Shown: in pieces, positions 25,508-34,417 of the stretch
How positions within the stretch are numbered: position 1 is the first letter of the stretch
Layout: each line of letters begins with the position of its first letter
Assembly (NCBI GenBank): GCA_017993835.1
Contig: JAGOLX010000043.1
Location: forward strand, 1 to 51,532
Source: Phycisphaerae bacterium
GTDB lineage: Bacteria > Planctomycetota > Phycisphaerae > Sedimentisphaerales > Anaerobacaceae
Length of the DNA: 51,532 nt
Direction of reading: 5' to 3'
Translations under genes and position numbers: made by a program
The notes under the pieces: model-generated
The model's input: only the letters and a program-made list of their open reading frames with translations
Told to the model about the DNA's origin: nothing
The model's database searches: none

Positions 25508-28309
25508 TCACCTGGCTGAGTGCCCAAAGGCGATGTCGTCGATGAAGACGATGCCGGTCCCGCCCGGAGCAGTGGCGGTCTTGTCGCCGAGGGTGATGAC
25601 CATCTTCTTGACCTTGGCGAAGTTCACGTCTGCGAAGTCGCTCATCGGGATCGTCCACTGTGTCCAGTCGGGCTCGGTGGCCGCGGTGGCGCTGGTGACT
25701 GTGGCGTTCCTGCCCGTGCTGTCCACGACAGTCAACGACATGTTCACCGCGTCGTTGTACAACGGGCTGTTGATCATCACGCCTTGCCAGGAACCCGTGA
25801 CGTCGCCCGTCGTGGCGATGTTGTCGAACTCGAAGACCCGATCCTCGCCGGCCATGGTGGACACGGCGCACAGACCGATCTGGACAGGGGCCGTCATCGG
25901 GATGGTGACTGCTCCCACGGCTGACCAGGTCTTGCTGTCGGCGGACGCATAGCCCGTGAGCAGGTCGCCGGATCGGTTGATCTTGACCCAGTAGGGCGGC
26001 GTCACGACCTTGATGATGTCGTTGTTGCCTGATACGCCGTTTGTGGTCTGGCGGTACTGGAAGTTGGCGCCGTTTCCGCCGCCGGCGGTGATGACCATCA
26101 TGGCGTGAGTGGAGCCGCCGTTGAGGCTGTCGCGGATCATGACGCCGCCTTTGGCCCACGTGCTGGAGCCGGTGCCGTTGCTGACCACGCGGGCGACCAT
26201 CGTGCCGTCGCCGGTGAGGGTCTTGAAGGCGTAGACGAACTCATCGGAATTGCCCCAGATATCCGCGCCTTTGCCGATGAGAGTCATCTTGCCTGCGGTT
26301 TCCGTGACCGTCACGGCGGTGACCGCCGGGTAACCCCGGACCCAGAGGCTCAGCTCGGTTGCACCGTGGACGGACCAGTCCTGCAGCGGGTCGAATTCCC
26401 GCTCGGCCTCGCTGTAGAACGGCACCCCGGTTCTCTCGTATTGGGTGCCCTCTCGGAATGTGCCGTCGTTGTCGTACGTCAAGGGCATGGACTGCTTGCC
26501 GCCGTGGACGATGCTCGTCTCGGCGAACGGGACGTTGTCATAGCCGACCTGCGAGCCGCTGGCGCCAGTAGTCATGCCATCGAGCCAGGCGTGCCAGATT
26601 GTCTCTTTGGCGTCTGCGTTGTCCGTATAGCTCTCGAAGTCGTCAATCGACTCATACTCCCGCGAGGTGAAGCTCCAGACGTCGCCTTCGCAGGTTCCGT
26701 CGTCGCCCACCTCATCAACCTTCCAGTAGTAGGTGGTCCCGAAGGTCAGGGAGGCGGGCGTATAGCGATGGTCGGTCACGGTCTCGGACGCCACGGTCCC
26801 CTCGGCCATCGCGTTGGCGTCGGCGCCGAGATAGACCTGATGCGAAGTCGCCTTGCGCCCGGGTCGCCAGTTGAGCGTTGCAGCGAGATCGACTCCCGCG
26901 GCGCCGTCCGCCGGAGTGGGCTCAAAGGCCTGCACCGGGACATAGAAGAACCGCACCTCGCTGAGGCTGGCGGCGGCCGCCGAAGGGGAAGGGTTCCACA
27001 CGGCGTTGATGGTCAGTCTGACGTGCTTGGCGCGGACGCCGCTGAAGCTGACGACGGTGTTGGCCTTGTACGTCGGCACACCGGTCCCTTGGGTGAATTC
27101 AGGCACATTCTCCAAGGGCGTCCAGGTCTGCCCGTCGCGGGAATATTCGATGACGACCGTCCTGGCCCCCCACCCTACCCATGTTTCGACCTGGGAGTTG
27201 GCGTTCCACACCCACAGCTCGTGCAACACGTATTCCTTGTCGAAGGTGTACTCGATCCAGGCGGGCATGGCCTGGACGATCCACATGTCGCCCATGTCGA
27301 TGGAGTGCTGGTCGTCCACGAGTCCGGAGCCGTCGATGGTCGCGGTCGCAGGCGAGGTGGTGTTTTGCCCGGAGGCGGTGACCGTCAGCTTGGTGATCGG
27401 GTAGGCGTACGGCTCCGCGGTGAAACTCCAGATGTCCCCTTGGGTAACCGCGTAATCGGGGGCCGCGTTGACCTCGTCGATTCTCCAGTAGTAGACCTGG
27501 CCGTATTCGAGCGGATCGTCGAGCTCGAACTGGGTTTCCGCCCGGCCCTGGCTCACCAGGACGCCTCTGGGATCGGAGGTGTCGGCTGCGCCGACGTCCT
27601 CGAGGACCGTGCCGAGGTACACGTCATGGGTCGCCGCGCGGTCGCCGGGCTTCCAGCTCAGACCGGTGTCACGAGGCACGTCCGTGGCGCCGTCCGCGGG
27701 CTCGGGCTCCGACGCGGACCAGACCGTGCTGTCCAGCAGCGGGGGCTGCTCGCCCACGTGCACGCGGTCCACCCAGACCTTGGACGCGACGTCGGCGCCC
27801 TTCATCGACCACCACTGCCCCTTGAGCATGAGGTACATCGTCGCGACCCAGTTCGGGTGGTCGGCCATGCTGTCGTCGTTGTGCGTGTACTCGTAGAGGA
27901 AGGTCTGGGGCTCCGTTGTGAGGGCTGGTCGTTCCAGAACGATGTCTACCCAGGTGGGGACCTCGGGCTTGTACAACTGGATCAGGATGACCATTTCCCT
28001 TTCCTTGTCCGCCCTGGCCGTCACGCCGATCGGGTATTTCTTGCCTCGCTCGAACTTGAGATTCCCCTGCGCGATCCCGATGCTTGCCACGGAAGGATCG
28101 GTCACGTCAAGCAGTGCGGCGTTGGCGCCCGACAGGCGGGCGTCCGACACCACGTCCGCCGTAAAGCCCGCTCCGCCATACAGGAACCACGAGTCGAGGC
28201 CGCTGTCGAACTCGGCGTTTTGGATTTGATTCTGCTGGCCCCAAGCGAGGTGTCCGGGACCTGCCAGCAACAGCACCAGAAGAACCAGATGGACGCGTGC
28301 TCTGTTCAT
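25508..28309 (-). CDS. secreted multidomain carbohydrate-binding protein with a nested LamG-like domain
   Basis: 933 residues with an AAGGAGG ribosome site 7 bases before ATG. The signal peptide is 1-24. A carbohydrate-binding-like sandwich (about 26-190; NAEFDSGLDSWFLY) is followed by a fibronectin-like module (EPADGATDVPRDTGLSWKPG, ending YYWRIDEVNAAPDY). Then come a discoidin/F5-8C-like module (WIEYTFDKEYVLHELWVWNA) and a second fibronectin-like module (YYWKVDEVGDDG). The last sandwich (from IDDFESYTDNADA) is interrupted after LSLWVRG by about 165 residues resembling DUF1349/LamG-type domains, before resuming with WTQWTIPMSDF and FIDDIAFG. No catalytic site is seen; it likely binds glycans at the cell surface or outside. 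A paralogue lies at 45022-47943. Confidence 0.9.
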   Translation of the reverse strand: MNRARVHLVLLVLLLAGPGHLAWGQQNQIQNAEFDSGLDSWFLYGGAGFTADVVSDARLSGANAALLDVTDPSVASIGIAQGNLKFERGKKYPIGVTARADKEREMVILIQLYKPEVPTWVDIVLERPALTTEPQTFLYEYTHNDDSMADHPNWVATMYLMLKGQWWSMKGADVASKVWVDRVHVGEQPPLLDSTVWSASEPEPADGATDVPRDTGLSWKPGDRAATHDVYLGTVLEDVGAADTSDPRGVLVSQGRAETQFELDDPLEYGQVYYWRIDEVNAAPDYAVTQGDIWSFTAEPYAYPITKLTVTASGQNTTSPATATIDGSGLVDDQHSIDMGDMWIVQAMPAWIEYTFDKEYVLHELWVWNANSQVETWVGWGARTVVIEYSRDGQTWTPLENVPEFTQGTGVPTYKANTVVSFSGVRAKHVRLTINAVWNPSPSAAAASLSEVRFFYVPVQAFEPTPADGAAGVDLAATLNWRPGRKATSHQVYLGADANAMAEGTVASETVTDHRYTPASLTFGTTYYWKVDEVGDDGTCEGDVWSFTSREYESIDDFESYTDNADAKETIWHAWLDGMTTGASGSQVGYDNVPFAETSIVHGGKQSMPLTYDNDGTFREGTQYERTGVPFYSEAEREFDPLQDWSVHGATELSLWVRGYPAVTAVTVTETAGKMTLIGKGADIWGNSDEFVYAFKTLTGDGTMVARVVSNGTGSSTWAKGGVMIRDSLNGGSTHAMMVITAGGGNGANFQYRQTTNGVSGNNDIIKVVTPPYWVKINRSGDLLTGYASADSKTWSAVGAVTIPMTAPVQIGLCAVSTMAGEDRVFEFDNIATTGDVTGSWQGVMINSPLYNDAVNMSLTVVDSTGRNATVTSATAATEPDWTQWTIPMSDFADVNFAKVKKMVITLGDKTATAPGGTGIVFIDDIAFGHSAR

Positions 28310-28422
28310 CGAAAGCCTCCTTCCTCAATAGGATTAAAGTTGTCGCCACTCGGATTCTCGATTGCACACCATAAACCCACGTTTGCGACAGGAGTGAAAT
28401 GCCGGTTGCCTATATGCCGTCC

Positions 28423-28450
28423 ATACTACCGCTGTGGGAGGATTTGTCAA
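28423..28450 (-). promoter_or_regulatory. promoter of the modular secreted protein
   Basis: On the minus strand: TTGACA (28445-28450), 16 bp, TAGTAT (28423-28428), about 110 bases before the start codon. Confidence 0.5.
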
Positions 28451-28484
28451 GGCTGCCGTCAAATTGTCGGCGCTCACGGGTGCA

Positions 28485-28601
28485 TGACCGTATCTGCGCG
28501 CGTACAACAGGGGTTCATGGAGACCCTGGATCGTCATTCCCGCGAAAGCGGGAATCCAGTCCTGTGGTCGTGCCCGATCCCACGGTTCCTGGATTGCTGC
28601 C
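28485..28601 (-). repeat. repeat D, palindromic intergenic repeat copy 2
   Basis: Contains CATTCCCGCGAAAGCGGGAA and an AGGGGTTCATGGAGACCCT segment. It is in inverted orientation relative to 22823-22951. Confidence 0.7.
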
Positions 28602-28659
28602 TGATTTGGAACGGTCTTCGGCCGCAACCAAAGCCTGAGTGCATCTGGTCTTGAGTCCG

Positions 28660-28825
28660 TTCGTGTCTCTTGGGGGCGCCGCCCCCAAACCCCCGGCATT
28701 TGACGCATTGGGCCAATAGCATGGGAAACAGGAGCAGTGGACTCGCCCCTCGGCGCGCCTTTTCACCATGCTGCTGGCGCAAAGCGCAAAATGCCGGGGG
28801 GCCGGGGGCAGCGCCCCCGCTCGCA
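28660..28825. repeat. family A element, diverged copy
   Basis: Inverted arms with GGGGGCGCCGCCCCC, GGGCCAATAGCATGG and, on the other side, GGGGGCAGCGCCCCC. The middle is shorter than in the copies at 9720 and 48164. Confidence 0.6.
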
Positions 28826-29019
28826 CGGTGCGGTCCCAACTCTGGACGCGCGAGGACCGGATGAGGCCAGAATGCTTGTGACGAAAGCAAGATGTCGCGC
28901 CTTCGCAGTGCAGGAATGACGGCGCCGGGTCCACGTCTTGTCACTCTACGCGAGGCCATGGGAACAGACATGCACCCGGCGCTCACGGCGAGCGCCGATT
29001 CTCCGAGCACCCTATGTGA

Positions 29020-30594
29020 TCACTGTACGCTTGCCTGGCCTGCCTTGTAGGTTTCCGTTGCCTTGGCCTTCGGCGTCGCGCCGGTCGTTGAATCGACGTG
29101 GATTTGCGTGGGGCCGACGATGGCCTGGAGCAGCGTCTTGTTGTCCACGGGCACCGGCCCGGCGACCAGTTCCGGCGTGTTGTACACGCAATAGCACGAG
29201 TCGTAGAAGGACGGGGACCGCTGCGGCAGGATGAACGGCTTGCCCATCTGCCCGTCGGCGTCGACGTGGCTGATGAACGCACGGGTGAACAGTCCGCCCT
29301 CTCTCTTGCTGCTGAACACGATCCACCGGCTGTTGCTCGACCAGCTATGCCAGGCGTCCGCGTAGTCGCTGTTGATCGTCGTCTTGCGGTACGCGCCGGT
29401 CTGGAGGTCCATCAAGTAGAAATCGCTGGTCGGCTGATAGATGGGGAAGCAGCCGTACTCGGCCATGCAGAACATCAGGAACCGCCCGTCCGGCGACACG
29501 CGCGGCAGCAGGATGCTCAACCCGGTGTCGGCGGCGCGCAGCACGGTCTCCAGCTCGCCCCAATGGTCGCTCTCGATGTCATAACCGATCCGCATCAGAT
29601 CGTACTTGACTTCCCGATACCGCGCAGGCGGCACCGTCGGCGTGCCCTCCCACAACAGCGGTGCACTGCAGAAGTACAGGACCTTGCCGTCCGGCGTCCA
29701 CGCGGGGTAGGTCTCCAGACGCTTCTTGTCGGCGAGGGCCGGCGCGGTCTTGACCTGGGCCTGCTCGACGTCATAGCAGAAGATCGCCGAATCCAGATCG
29801 ACCACGTCGTGGATCTCCTCCCGGGCGGTGTGGAAGAACTGGCGGACGTCGTTGACGGAGTAGGTGACGAGCTTGCCGCTGGGATGCCAGGTGGTGTAGC
29901 CGAACTTCTCGCCGATCTTGTCCACCCGGCCGTTGTGCCCGTGCAAGGTGGCGCTGGGCAGCGAGACGCTCCGCATGCCGAGCAGGATTGGGTCGGGATG
30001 GTTGTTCAGAAAGGTGTGGCAGTGGGCACACCCGTTCCCGAACGAGGTCGTGTCGAGCACTTCCGTGTCCTCGAAGCTCTCGATGTCCCGCTGACGGATG
30101 CACATGGGCTTGGGGAAATAGGAGGACGGGGTCATGTATCGGTAGACGAGATAGGGGTCGATGGGCTCCGCCGCGATGGCGATGACGAGCGGCTGGTATC
30201 GGCTCCAGGTCCCGTCGCCCGTCTTCACGCAGACCTCGATACGCAGCTCTTTGCCGGCGTTGCGGGTCAGCAGATCTCGCCACTTGCCCTGGGGAATCTC
30301 GATCTCGCCCGTCTTGCCGGCGATTTCGATGGTTCCGCCCGCGACGGAACGAATCGTCGCGTGGTACCTCCTGCCCGGCTCGTGAATCGCCAAGTTCAGC
30401 GGCGCGATGTTGGGCGGGATCACGACGCCGTCGTAGTCCGGCGTGACATGCGGCTGTCTGGGCACCGCGACAACGGACCGCGGCGTCTCGTCCCTGCAAG
30501 AACCCGCCGGCAGGGCCGCCGCCAATGCCAGCATGGCCCAGCGCGTCGCCATCCACCTGCTCGATCTCATCGTCACGTCCCGAAGCCTGCCCAT
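29020..30594 (-). CDS. PD40/TolB-like protein with a CxxCH haem motif, exported
   Basis: 524 residues if it starts at ATG 30594 (AGGA 5 bases before). An ATG at 30570 is also possible. A hydrophobic segment (ATRWAMLALAAALPAG) followed by SC at 32-33 suggests a lipoprotein or signal peptide. The motif CAHCH at 189-193 is a c-type haem attachment site, which fits translocation to the periplasm. Downstream are several PD40 beta-propeller blades (TTWHPSGKLVTYSVND, AWTPDGKVLYFCSA, RVSPDGRFLMFCMAEYG, SSNSRWIVFSSKREGG). Proteins with a CxxCH followed by PD40 blades often sit beside DUF6057-like membrane proteins, as here (divergent, 157 bp apart). The substrate is unknown. Confidence 0.82.
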   Translation of the reverse strand: MGRLRDVTMRSSRWMATRWAMLALAAALPAGSCRDETPRSVVAVPRQPHVTPDYDGVVIPPNIAPLNLAIHEPGRRYHATIRSVAGGTIEIAGKTGEIEIPQGKWRDLLTRNAGKELRIEVCVKTGDGTWSRYQPLVIAIAAEPIDPYLVYRYMTPSSYFPKPMCIRQRDIESFEDTEVLDTTSFGNGCAHCHTFLNNHPDPILLGMRSVSLPSATLHGHNGRVDKIGEKFGYTTWHPSGKLVTYSVNDVRQFFHTAREEIHDVVDLDSAIFCYDVEQAQVKTAPALADKKRLETYPAWTPDGKVLYFCSAPLLWEGTPTVPPARYREVKYDLMRIGYDIESDHWGELETVLRAADTGLSILLPRVSPDGRFLMFCMAEYGCFPIYQPTSDFYLMDLQTGAYRKTTINSDYADAWHSWSSNSRWIVFSSKREGGLFTRAFISHVDADGQMGKPFILPQRSPSFYDSCYCVYNTPELVAGPVPVDNKTLLQAIVGPTQIHVDSTTGATPKAKATETYKAGQASVQ

Positions 30595-30714
30595 GGATCC
30601 TGCTCTCTTGCCTTTCCCCCAGGCAGCCGTTGGATTCCCGGGGCGGCATCCGCTATGATACACCATGCCTGGGCCGGATGCACGGCCCATCGCGACATGT
30701 GGGAACCAGGGGCC

Positions 30715-30733
30715 TTCGGCCGCCGGCCGAAGC
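30715..30733. promoter_or_regulatory. palindrome in a divergent promoter region
   Basis: CTTCGGCCGCCGGCCGAAG, an 8-bp inverted repeat with a 3-base centre, lies between two divergent genes about 19 bases before the start at 30752. It could be an operator or a leader hairpin. Confidence 0.3.
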
Positions 30734-30751
30734 CTCCGGCAGACAAGGATC

Positions 30752-32668
30752 ATGAGAATGGCTCGGGAGAGCATACTGGATCATCGCAGGCTTGAATCGG
30801 GCCTGTCGGCCGCCGTCTTTCTGGGGCTCTTCCTGTACCTGTGGAAAGGGATCGAGCCCCACCTGCTGTACTCCGGATTTGGTGTGTTCGCCGCATACCC
30901 GATCGTCTCTCTGGAAGGCTCCTTTCTTCGCGAGACGTTCAGCACTCCCGGCGGGCCGGCCGGCGCGCTGGCCGCCCTCCTGGCGCAGAGCTACGCCCGG
31001 TCGTGGCTCGGCGCCCTGACCGTCGCCGCGGTCCTGGGCACGCTGTTCCTGGGCATCCGACGCCTGCTACGACTCGGGCGGGCGGAGAGGTTTAGAGACT
31101 TGGCCTGGGTGCCGGCCCTGCTCGCGATGACGGTCTATAGCTACTACTACGAGAATCCGCTGCCGGCGCTGCTGGCCGTGACACTGTCGGTCTGGGCCGC
31201 GATCCTCTACGCCGGACTGCCGATCCAGACCGTGCCCGGCCGGGCGGCGTGGTTCGGGGTGCTCTTCGCAGCAGTCTACTGCCTGGCCGGCGCTTCCGCC
31301 CTGGTCTTCGCGGGCATTGCCTGTGTCGCCGAAGCCGTGCTGCATCGCAGGATCAAGCTGGCGCTCGTGCAGGCGGTCCTGGCAGCCGCCGGGGCTCTTG
31401 TCCTCGGTCGATTCGTCTTTGGCCTGGCGCTTCCCGCGATCTACACTGCGGGCACGCCCTGGGAGCCAGACAAGGCCCTGAAGCTCTCGCCCCTCGCCAA
31501 CTGGCTCGTGTTCGTTCTGTACGCGTTCGTGCCCAGCCTGATTCTGGTCGCGTACTTCGGCCAGGTCCTGACGGAGGCCGACACTAGGAAATCCGCACAG
31601 CGTGCCCGCCGCAAGGAAGTCCCTCGATCTGCCGGCAAGCCGGTGCGGGTACCTGGGCGATGGGCCGACCCGCGTCTGGGGGTGGCCCTGCGAATGCTCG
31701 CGGTGGCCGGCATGGCGGCCCTGTGCCTGCTCTTCTCGCGGACGCACGTCCGTTACGAGCGGGCGCTGCACTACCACGCCCAGCAGCGGGACTGGGACGG
31801 AGTCCTCGCCCTCGCCGCCCGGATGCGGGGCCGGCATCCGTTCACGCCCGCCGGTGTCTTCGACATCAACCGGGCGCTCGCCCACCAGGGCCGTCTGGGC
31901 AGCGAGCTGTGCGCCTTCCCCCAGGACGATGTCAAAATGTTGTTCATCACGTCCGAGAGGCTTCCTGGCCGCGTGATCCACGCCAAGTCGCTCGAACTGT
32001 ACCTGGACCTCGGCTATCTGAATATGGCCGAAAAGAACGCCTATGAGCTGCTCGCGCAGGAAGGCCCGTCGCCCCGCATTCTGGAGGCGATGGTGAGGGT
32101 CCACCTGGCCAAAGGGCAGTACGAAGCCGCTCGGGTCGTCCTGCAAGCTCTGCAGAAGTCCGTGGGCGGCCGGCGGTACGCGCGCAGATGGGAGCCCATC
32201 GTGGCCGATCCCGCGCGGGCCGACACCGATCCGCTCATCCAGTCCTGGCGCCGAGTGAGGAACACGCGGGACGACACGTCGATCGCGATCTCGCCCGCGG
32301 CGCTGGCGAACCTGCTGCAAGACCATCCCGGCCATCGCCTGGCGTTCGAGTATCTCATGGCGTGCCATCTGCTCCGAGACGAGCGGGCGGAGATCATCGG
32401 CCGTCTGCCTATGCTCTGGCCGCTGGGCTATACGCAGCTCCCGCGCCACTACGCGGAGGCCCTGCTGGTGCAGTCGCTCAGGACCGGGACGTCCGTTGAT
32501 CCGCAGGGCTGGACGCTCGATCCCGACCTGCAACGCCAGTTCCAGGACATCCGCACCATCGTGACACAATCCCGCGGCGACGACCGCATGGTGTACGACA
32601 CGCTCGTGCCGAAATACGGGGACACCTATATGTTCTACAGCATGTTCCACCTGTGCGGGCTCAAGTAG
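30752..32668 (+). CDS. polytopic membrane protein with TPR-like C-terminus (DUF6057-like)
   Basis: 638 residues from ATG 30752 (AAGGATC upstream). About ten hydrophobic helices occupy residues 15-350 (LSAAVFLGLFLYLW, LGALTVAAVLGTLFLGI, VPALLAMTVYSYYY, LVQAVLAAAGALVLG and others). A linker rich in Arg and Lys (ARRKEVPRS) precedes the last helix. The rest (about 370-600) is helical and TPR-like (ALHYHAQQRDWDGVLALAARM, YLNMAEKNAYELLAQEG). The plan and the neighbouring PD40/haem protein match a pairing seen in Bacteroidetes and planctomycetes, where the family is called DUF6057. No function is known. Confidence 0.78.
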   Translation: MRMARESILDHRRLESGLSAAVFLGLFLYLWKGIEPHLLYSGFGVFAAYPIVSLEGSFLRETFSTPGGPAGALAALLAQSYARSWLGALTVAAVLGTLFLGIRRLLRLGRAERFRDLAWVPALLAMTVYSYYYENPLPALLAVTLSVWAAILYAGLPIQTVPGRAAWFGVLFAAVYCLAGASALVFAGIACVAEAVLHRRIKLALVQAVLAAAGALVLGRFVFGLALPAIYTAGTPWEPDKALKLSPLANWLVFVLYAFVPSLILVAYFGQVLTEADTRKSAQRARRKEVPRSAGKPVRVPGRWADPRLGVALRMLAVAGMAALCLLFSRTHVRYERALHYHAQQRDWDGVLALAARMRGRHPFTPAGVFDINRALAHQGRLGSELCAFPQDDVKMLFITSERLPGRVIHAKSLELYLDLGYLNMAEKNAYELLAQEGPSPRILEAMVRVHLAKGQYEAARVVLQALQKSVGGRRYARRWEPIVADPARADTDPLIQSWRRVRNTRDDTSIAISPAALANLLQDHPGHRLAFEYLMACHLLRDERAEIIGRLPMLWPLGYTQLPRHYAEALLVQSLRTGTSVDPQGWTLDPDLQRQFQDIRTIVTQSRGDDRMVYDTLVPKYGDTYMFYSMFHLCGLK

Positions 32669-33249
32669 CTCTGGAGTCCATCGTGCGTCTCGTGTCCCGC
32701 GTCCTGCGGCTTGGTCTTACCCCTTTTGCCTTCTTGCTTCTTCCCTCCGTTCTTCCGCTCTTGCCTTTGCCCTCTTCCTTTCTGACTCGGCCATCCGTCC
32801 TAGCCCGCTTCGCATACACCTGGGCCCGACGCTCGGGCGGCCACTCCTGCGGGAGGTTCAGCCTGGCATACTCTCGGAACAGCTCGATTGCCATCCGGTC
32901 ATATGCGCGTGCTGCCTCGACCTCTTCCGCGAACAGTGTGGACCTGGGGCGGGCATTGCCCGATCGGATTTCCGCATACCACTTGCCGCTTCTCTTATCG
33001 CGTGCAACGCCTTTGTAGATAGAGGCTGTGCCGACGTGTTTGCCCTTGTAGTTCATGTTCTGGCGCCGCGTGGTGTTCCGTAGATTGATCCGTGTGTTGT
33101 CGAAGCCGTTGCCGTTGATATGGTCCACGATCATCCCTTTGGGCGGCTGCATGATCTGGCGGTGCATGTAGACGAGTCTGCCCTTTTCGTACCGTTCGGC
33201 GTACCCGGTGCTGTATGCCCGCGAGTGCCACCGGCTGAGCCATTCATCG
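32661..33249 (-). pseudogene. HNH-AP2 homing-endonuclease-like gene, 5' end cut off by an IS
   Basis: Reading into the gene from 33248, the frame shows DEWLSRWH, RLVYMHRQIM, then the HNH core VDHINGNGFDNTRINLRN. An AP2-type DNA-binding segment follows (SIYKGVARDKRSGKWYAEI, AARAYDRMAIELFREYARLN). This is the usual plan of phage and intron HNH-AP2 proteins. The normal first 10-20 residues are missing because the frame ends at 33249, exactly where the IS3-type terminal repeat begins. An internal ATG at 33167 lies within the domain and is not a natural start. A basic, low-complexity tail overlaps the 3' end of the membrane-TPR gene by 8 bases. Confidence 0.8.
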
Positions 33250-33990
33250 TGACCTGCCCTACGGATGGTGGGCGCGGGAACCGCTAACAGAGGGCCGCCT
33301 GTTCCATGGGAGTTAGTTGTCCTGCTTGATACCGACGTTCGTATTCTGTCGGACTGAGATAGTCCAACGCACTGTGGCGTCGGGTCGGATTATAGAACAT
33401 CTCGATGTACTTGAACAGCTCCATTCGCGCCTGGGCCTCGGTGGCGTACTCCTCGTCGATCCACTCGGTCTTGAGCGAGCCGAAGAAGCTCTCCATCATG
33501 GCGTTGTCCCAGGGGTCCCCTTTGCGGGACATGCTCATCGTCAGCCCTTCCCGTTGGAGCAATCCGCGCAGCGACTCGGAGGCGTACTGGACGCCGCGGT
33601 CGGAATGGTGCACCAGATCGCCCTGGGGACATCGCCGATGCAACGCCATCTCCAGGGCCGCACAGACCAGTTGGGCATCGATGTGGCGGCTCAGGCTCCA
33701 GCCGACGACCCGCCGCGAGAAGCAGTCCAGGACCACCTCCAGGTACAGCCAGCCTTTGACCAGACGGATGTACGTGATGTCCGCCAGCCACTTCTGATCC
33801 GGACCTGTAGCCGTGAAGTCCCGCTGGAGCCGGTTGGCGGCGATCGGCTCGGTGTGGTTCGAGTCCGTCGTCTGGACGAAACGTCGCTTGTGCCTGCCCG
33901 TCAGGCCCAATTCGCCCATGATCCGCCGAACCGTCCCGCGACAGCAGGGAATCTCCTGATCCGAGCGACGGGAACGTGCAGCGAACCCCG
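33250..33990 (-). mobile_element. partial IS3-family element
   Basis: One terminal end (33250-33271, starting TGACCTGCCC) and the transposase orfB are kept. orfA and the other end are lost at the junction with the response-regulator fragment near 33990. The 22-mer end recurs next to the CRISPR array (6255-6276). Confidence 0.7.
33284..33919 (-). pseudogene. IS3-family transposase OrfB, 5'-truncated
   Basis: 211 residues from the internal ATG 33919; the frame continues upstream without a credible start (RGTVRRIMGELGL). The rve/DDE domain is intact: first Asp in QKWLADITYI, second in HHSDRGVQYAS, Glu in DNAMMESFFGSLKTEW. It ends YNPTRRHSALDYLSP. Full OrfB is about 270-290 residues, so roughly the first 70 (HTH_21 region) are missing along with orfA and the frameshift site. 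Catalysis might be possible but autonomous movement is unlikely. Confidence 0.88.
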
Positions 33991-34016
33991 AGAGACGATC
34001 TGGCAGGGTGAAGAGT

Positions 34017-34298
34017 ATGCAGTATCCGGGCCTTCAGAGCAGTGTGCAGAGCAAGAAGGCTCCTGCGGCGCAACCGAATCGCACGACGCGGGGGAGAATC
34101 CTCGTCGTCGACGATGAAGAGGATATCGTCGAACTCGTCACGCTCAACCTGGTGCGCGAGGGCTACGATGTCCTGGCGGCTTCCACGGGCGAGCAGGCTA
34201 TTGAACTCGCTCGAGCTCGTCAACCCGACCTGGCGATTCTCGACCTGATGCTGCCGGGCATCGACGGTCTGGAGATGGCGGACGACCAGCCCCTTTGA
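34017..34298 (+). pseudogene. response-regulator receiver fragment
   Basis: Starts MQYPGLQSS and then shows a receiver domain: RILVVDDEEDIVELV, the phospho-acceptor Asp in AILDLMLPGIDGLE. The frame stops at residue 93 after MADDQPL, before the conserved Thr/Lys segments and any output domain. An AGGGTGA site precedes the start, so a short protein could be made, but it cannot signal. The IS3 relic lies directly upstream, pointing to a past rearrangement. Confidence 0.8.
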
Positions 34299-34333
34299 TC
34301 CATCGGTCCGCTGGTTCTCAGCTTTCTGTTTCC

Positions 34334-34362
34334 TTGAATTGTCGTCGCTCTGGTGCTATAGT
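34334..34362 (+). promoter_or_regulatory. promoter of the Tat-exported isomerase-like gene
   Basis: TTGAAT (34334-34339), 17 bp, TATAGT (34357-34362), 55 bases before ATG 34418. Confidence 0.6.
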
Positions 34363-34417
34363 CAAATGCGCACGTTGAAACAGGATCTGCCATTGCTCTC
34401 TATTAAGGGGTATTCTC

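Larger units (their letters stand above)
28310..29019. other. gene-free stretch with promoter and two repeats
   Basis: Holds the minus-strand promoter of the preceding gene (28423-28450), a copy of repeat D (28485-28601) and a diverged family A copy (28660-28825). No supported gene was seen in the remaining sequence. Confidence 0.5.

Noticed and set aside
26105-28654. Plus-strand frame of 849 codons opposite the modular secreted protein
   Set aside because: Antisense shadow: low-complexity Gly/Arg/His/Val composition, no signal peptide, no ribosome site, while the minus frame is well conserved in style.
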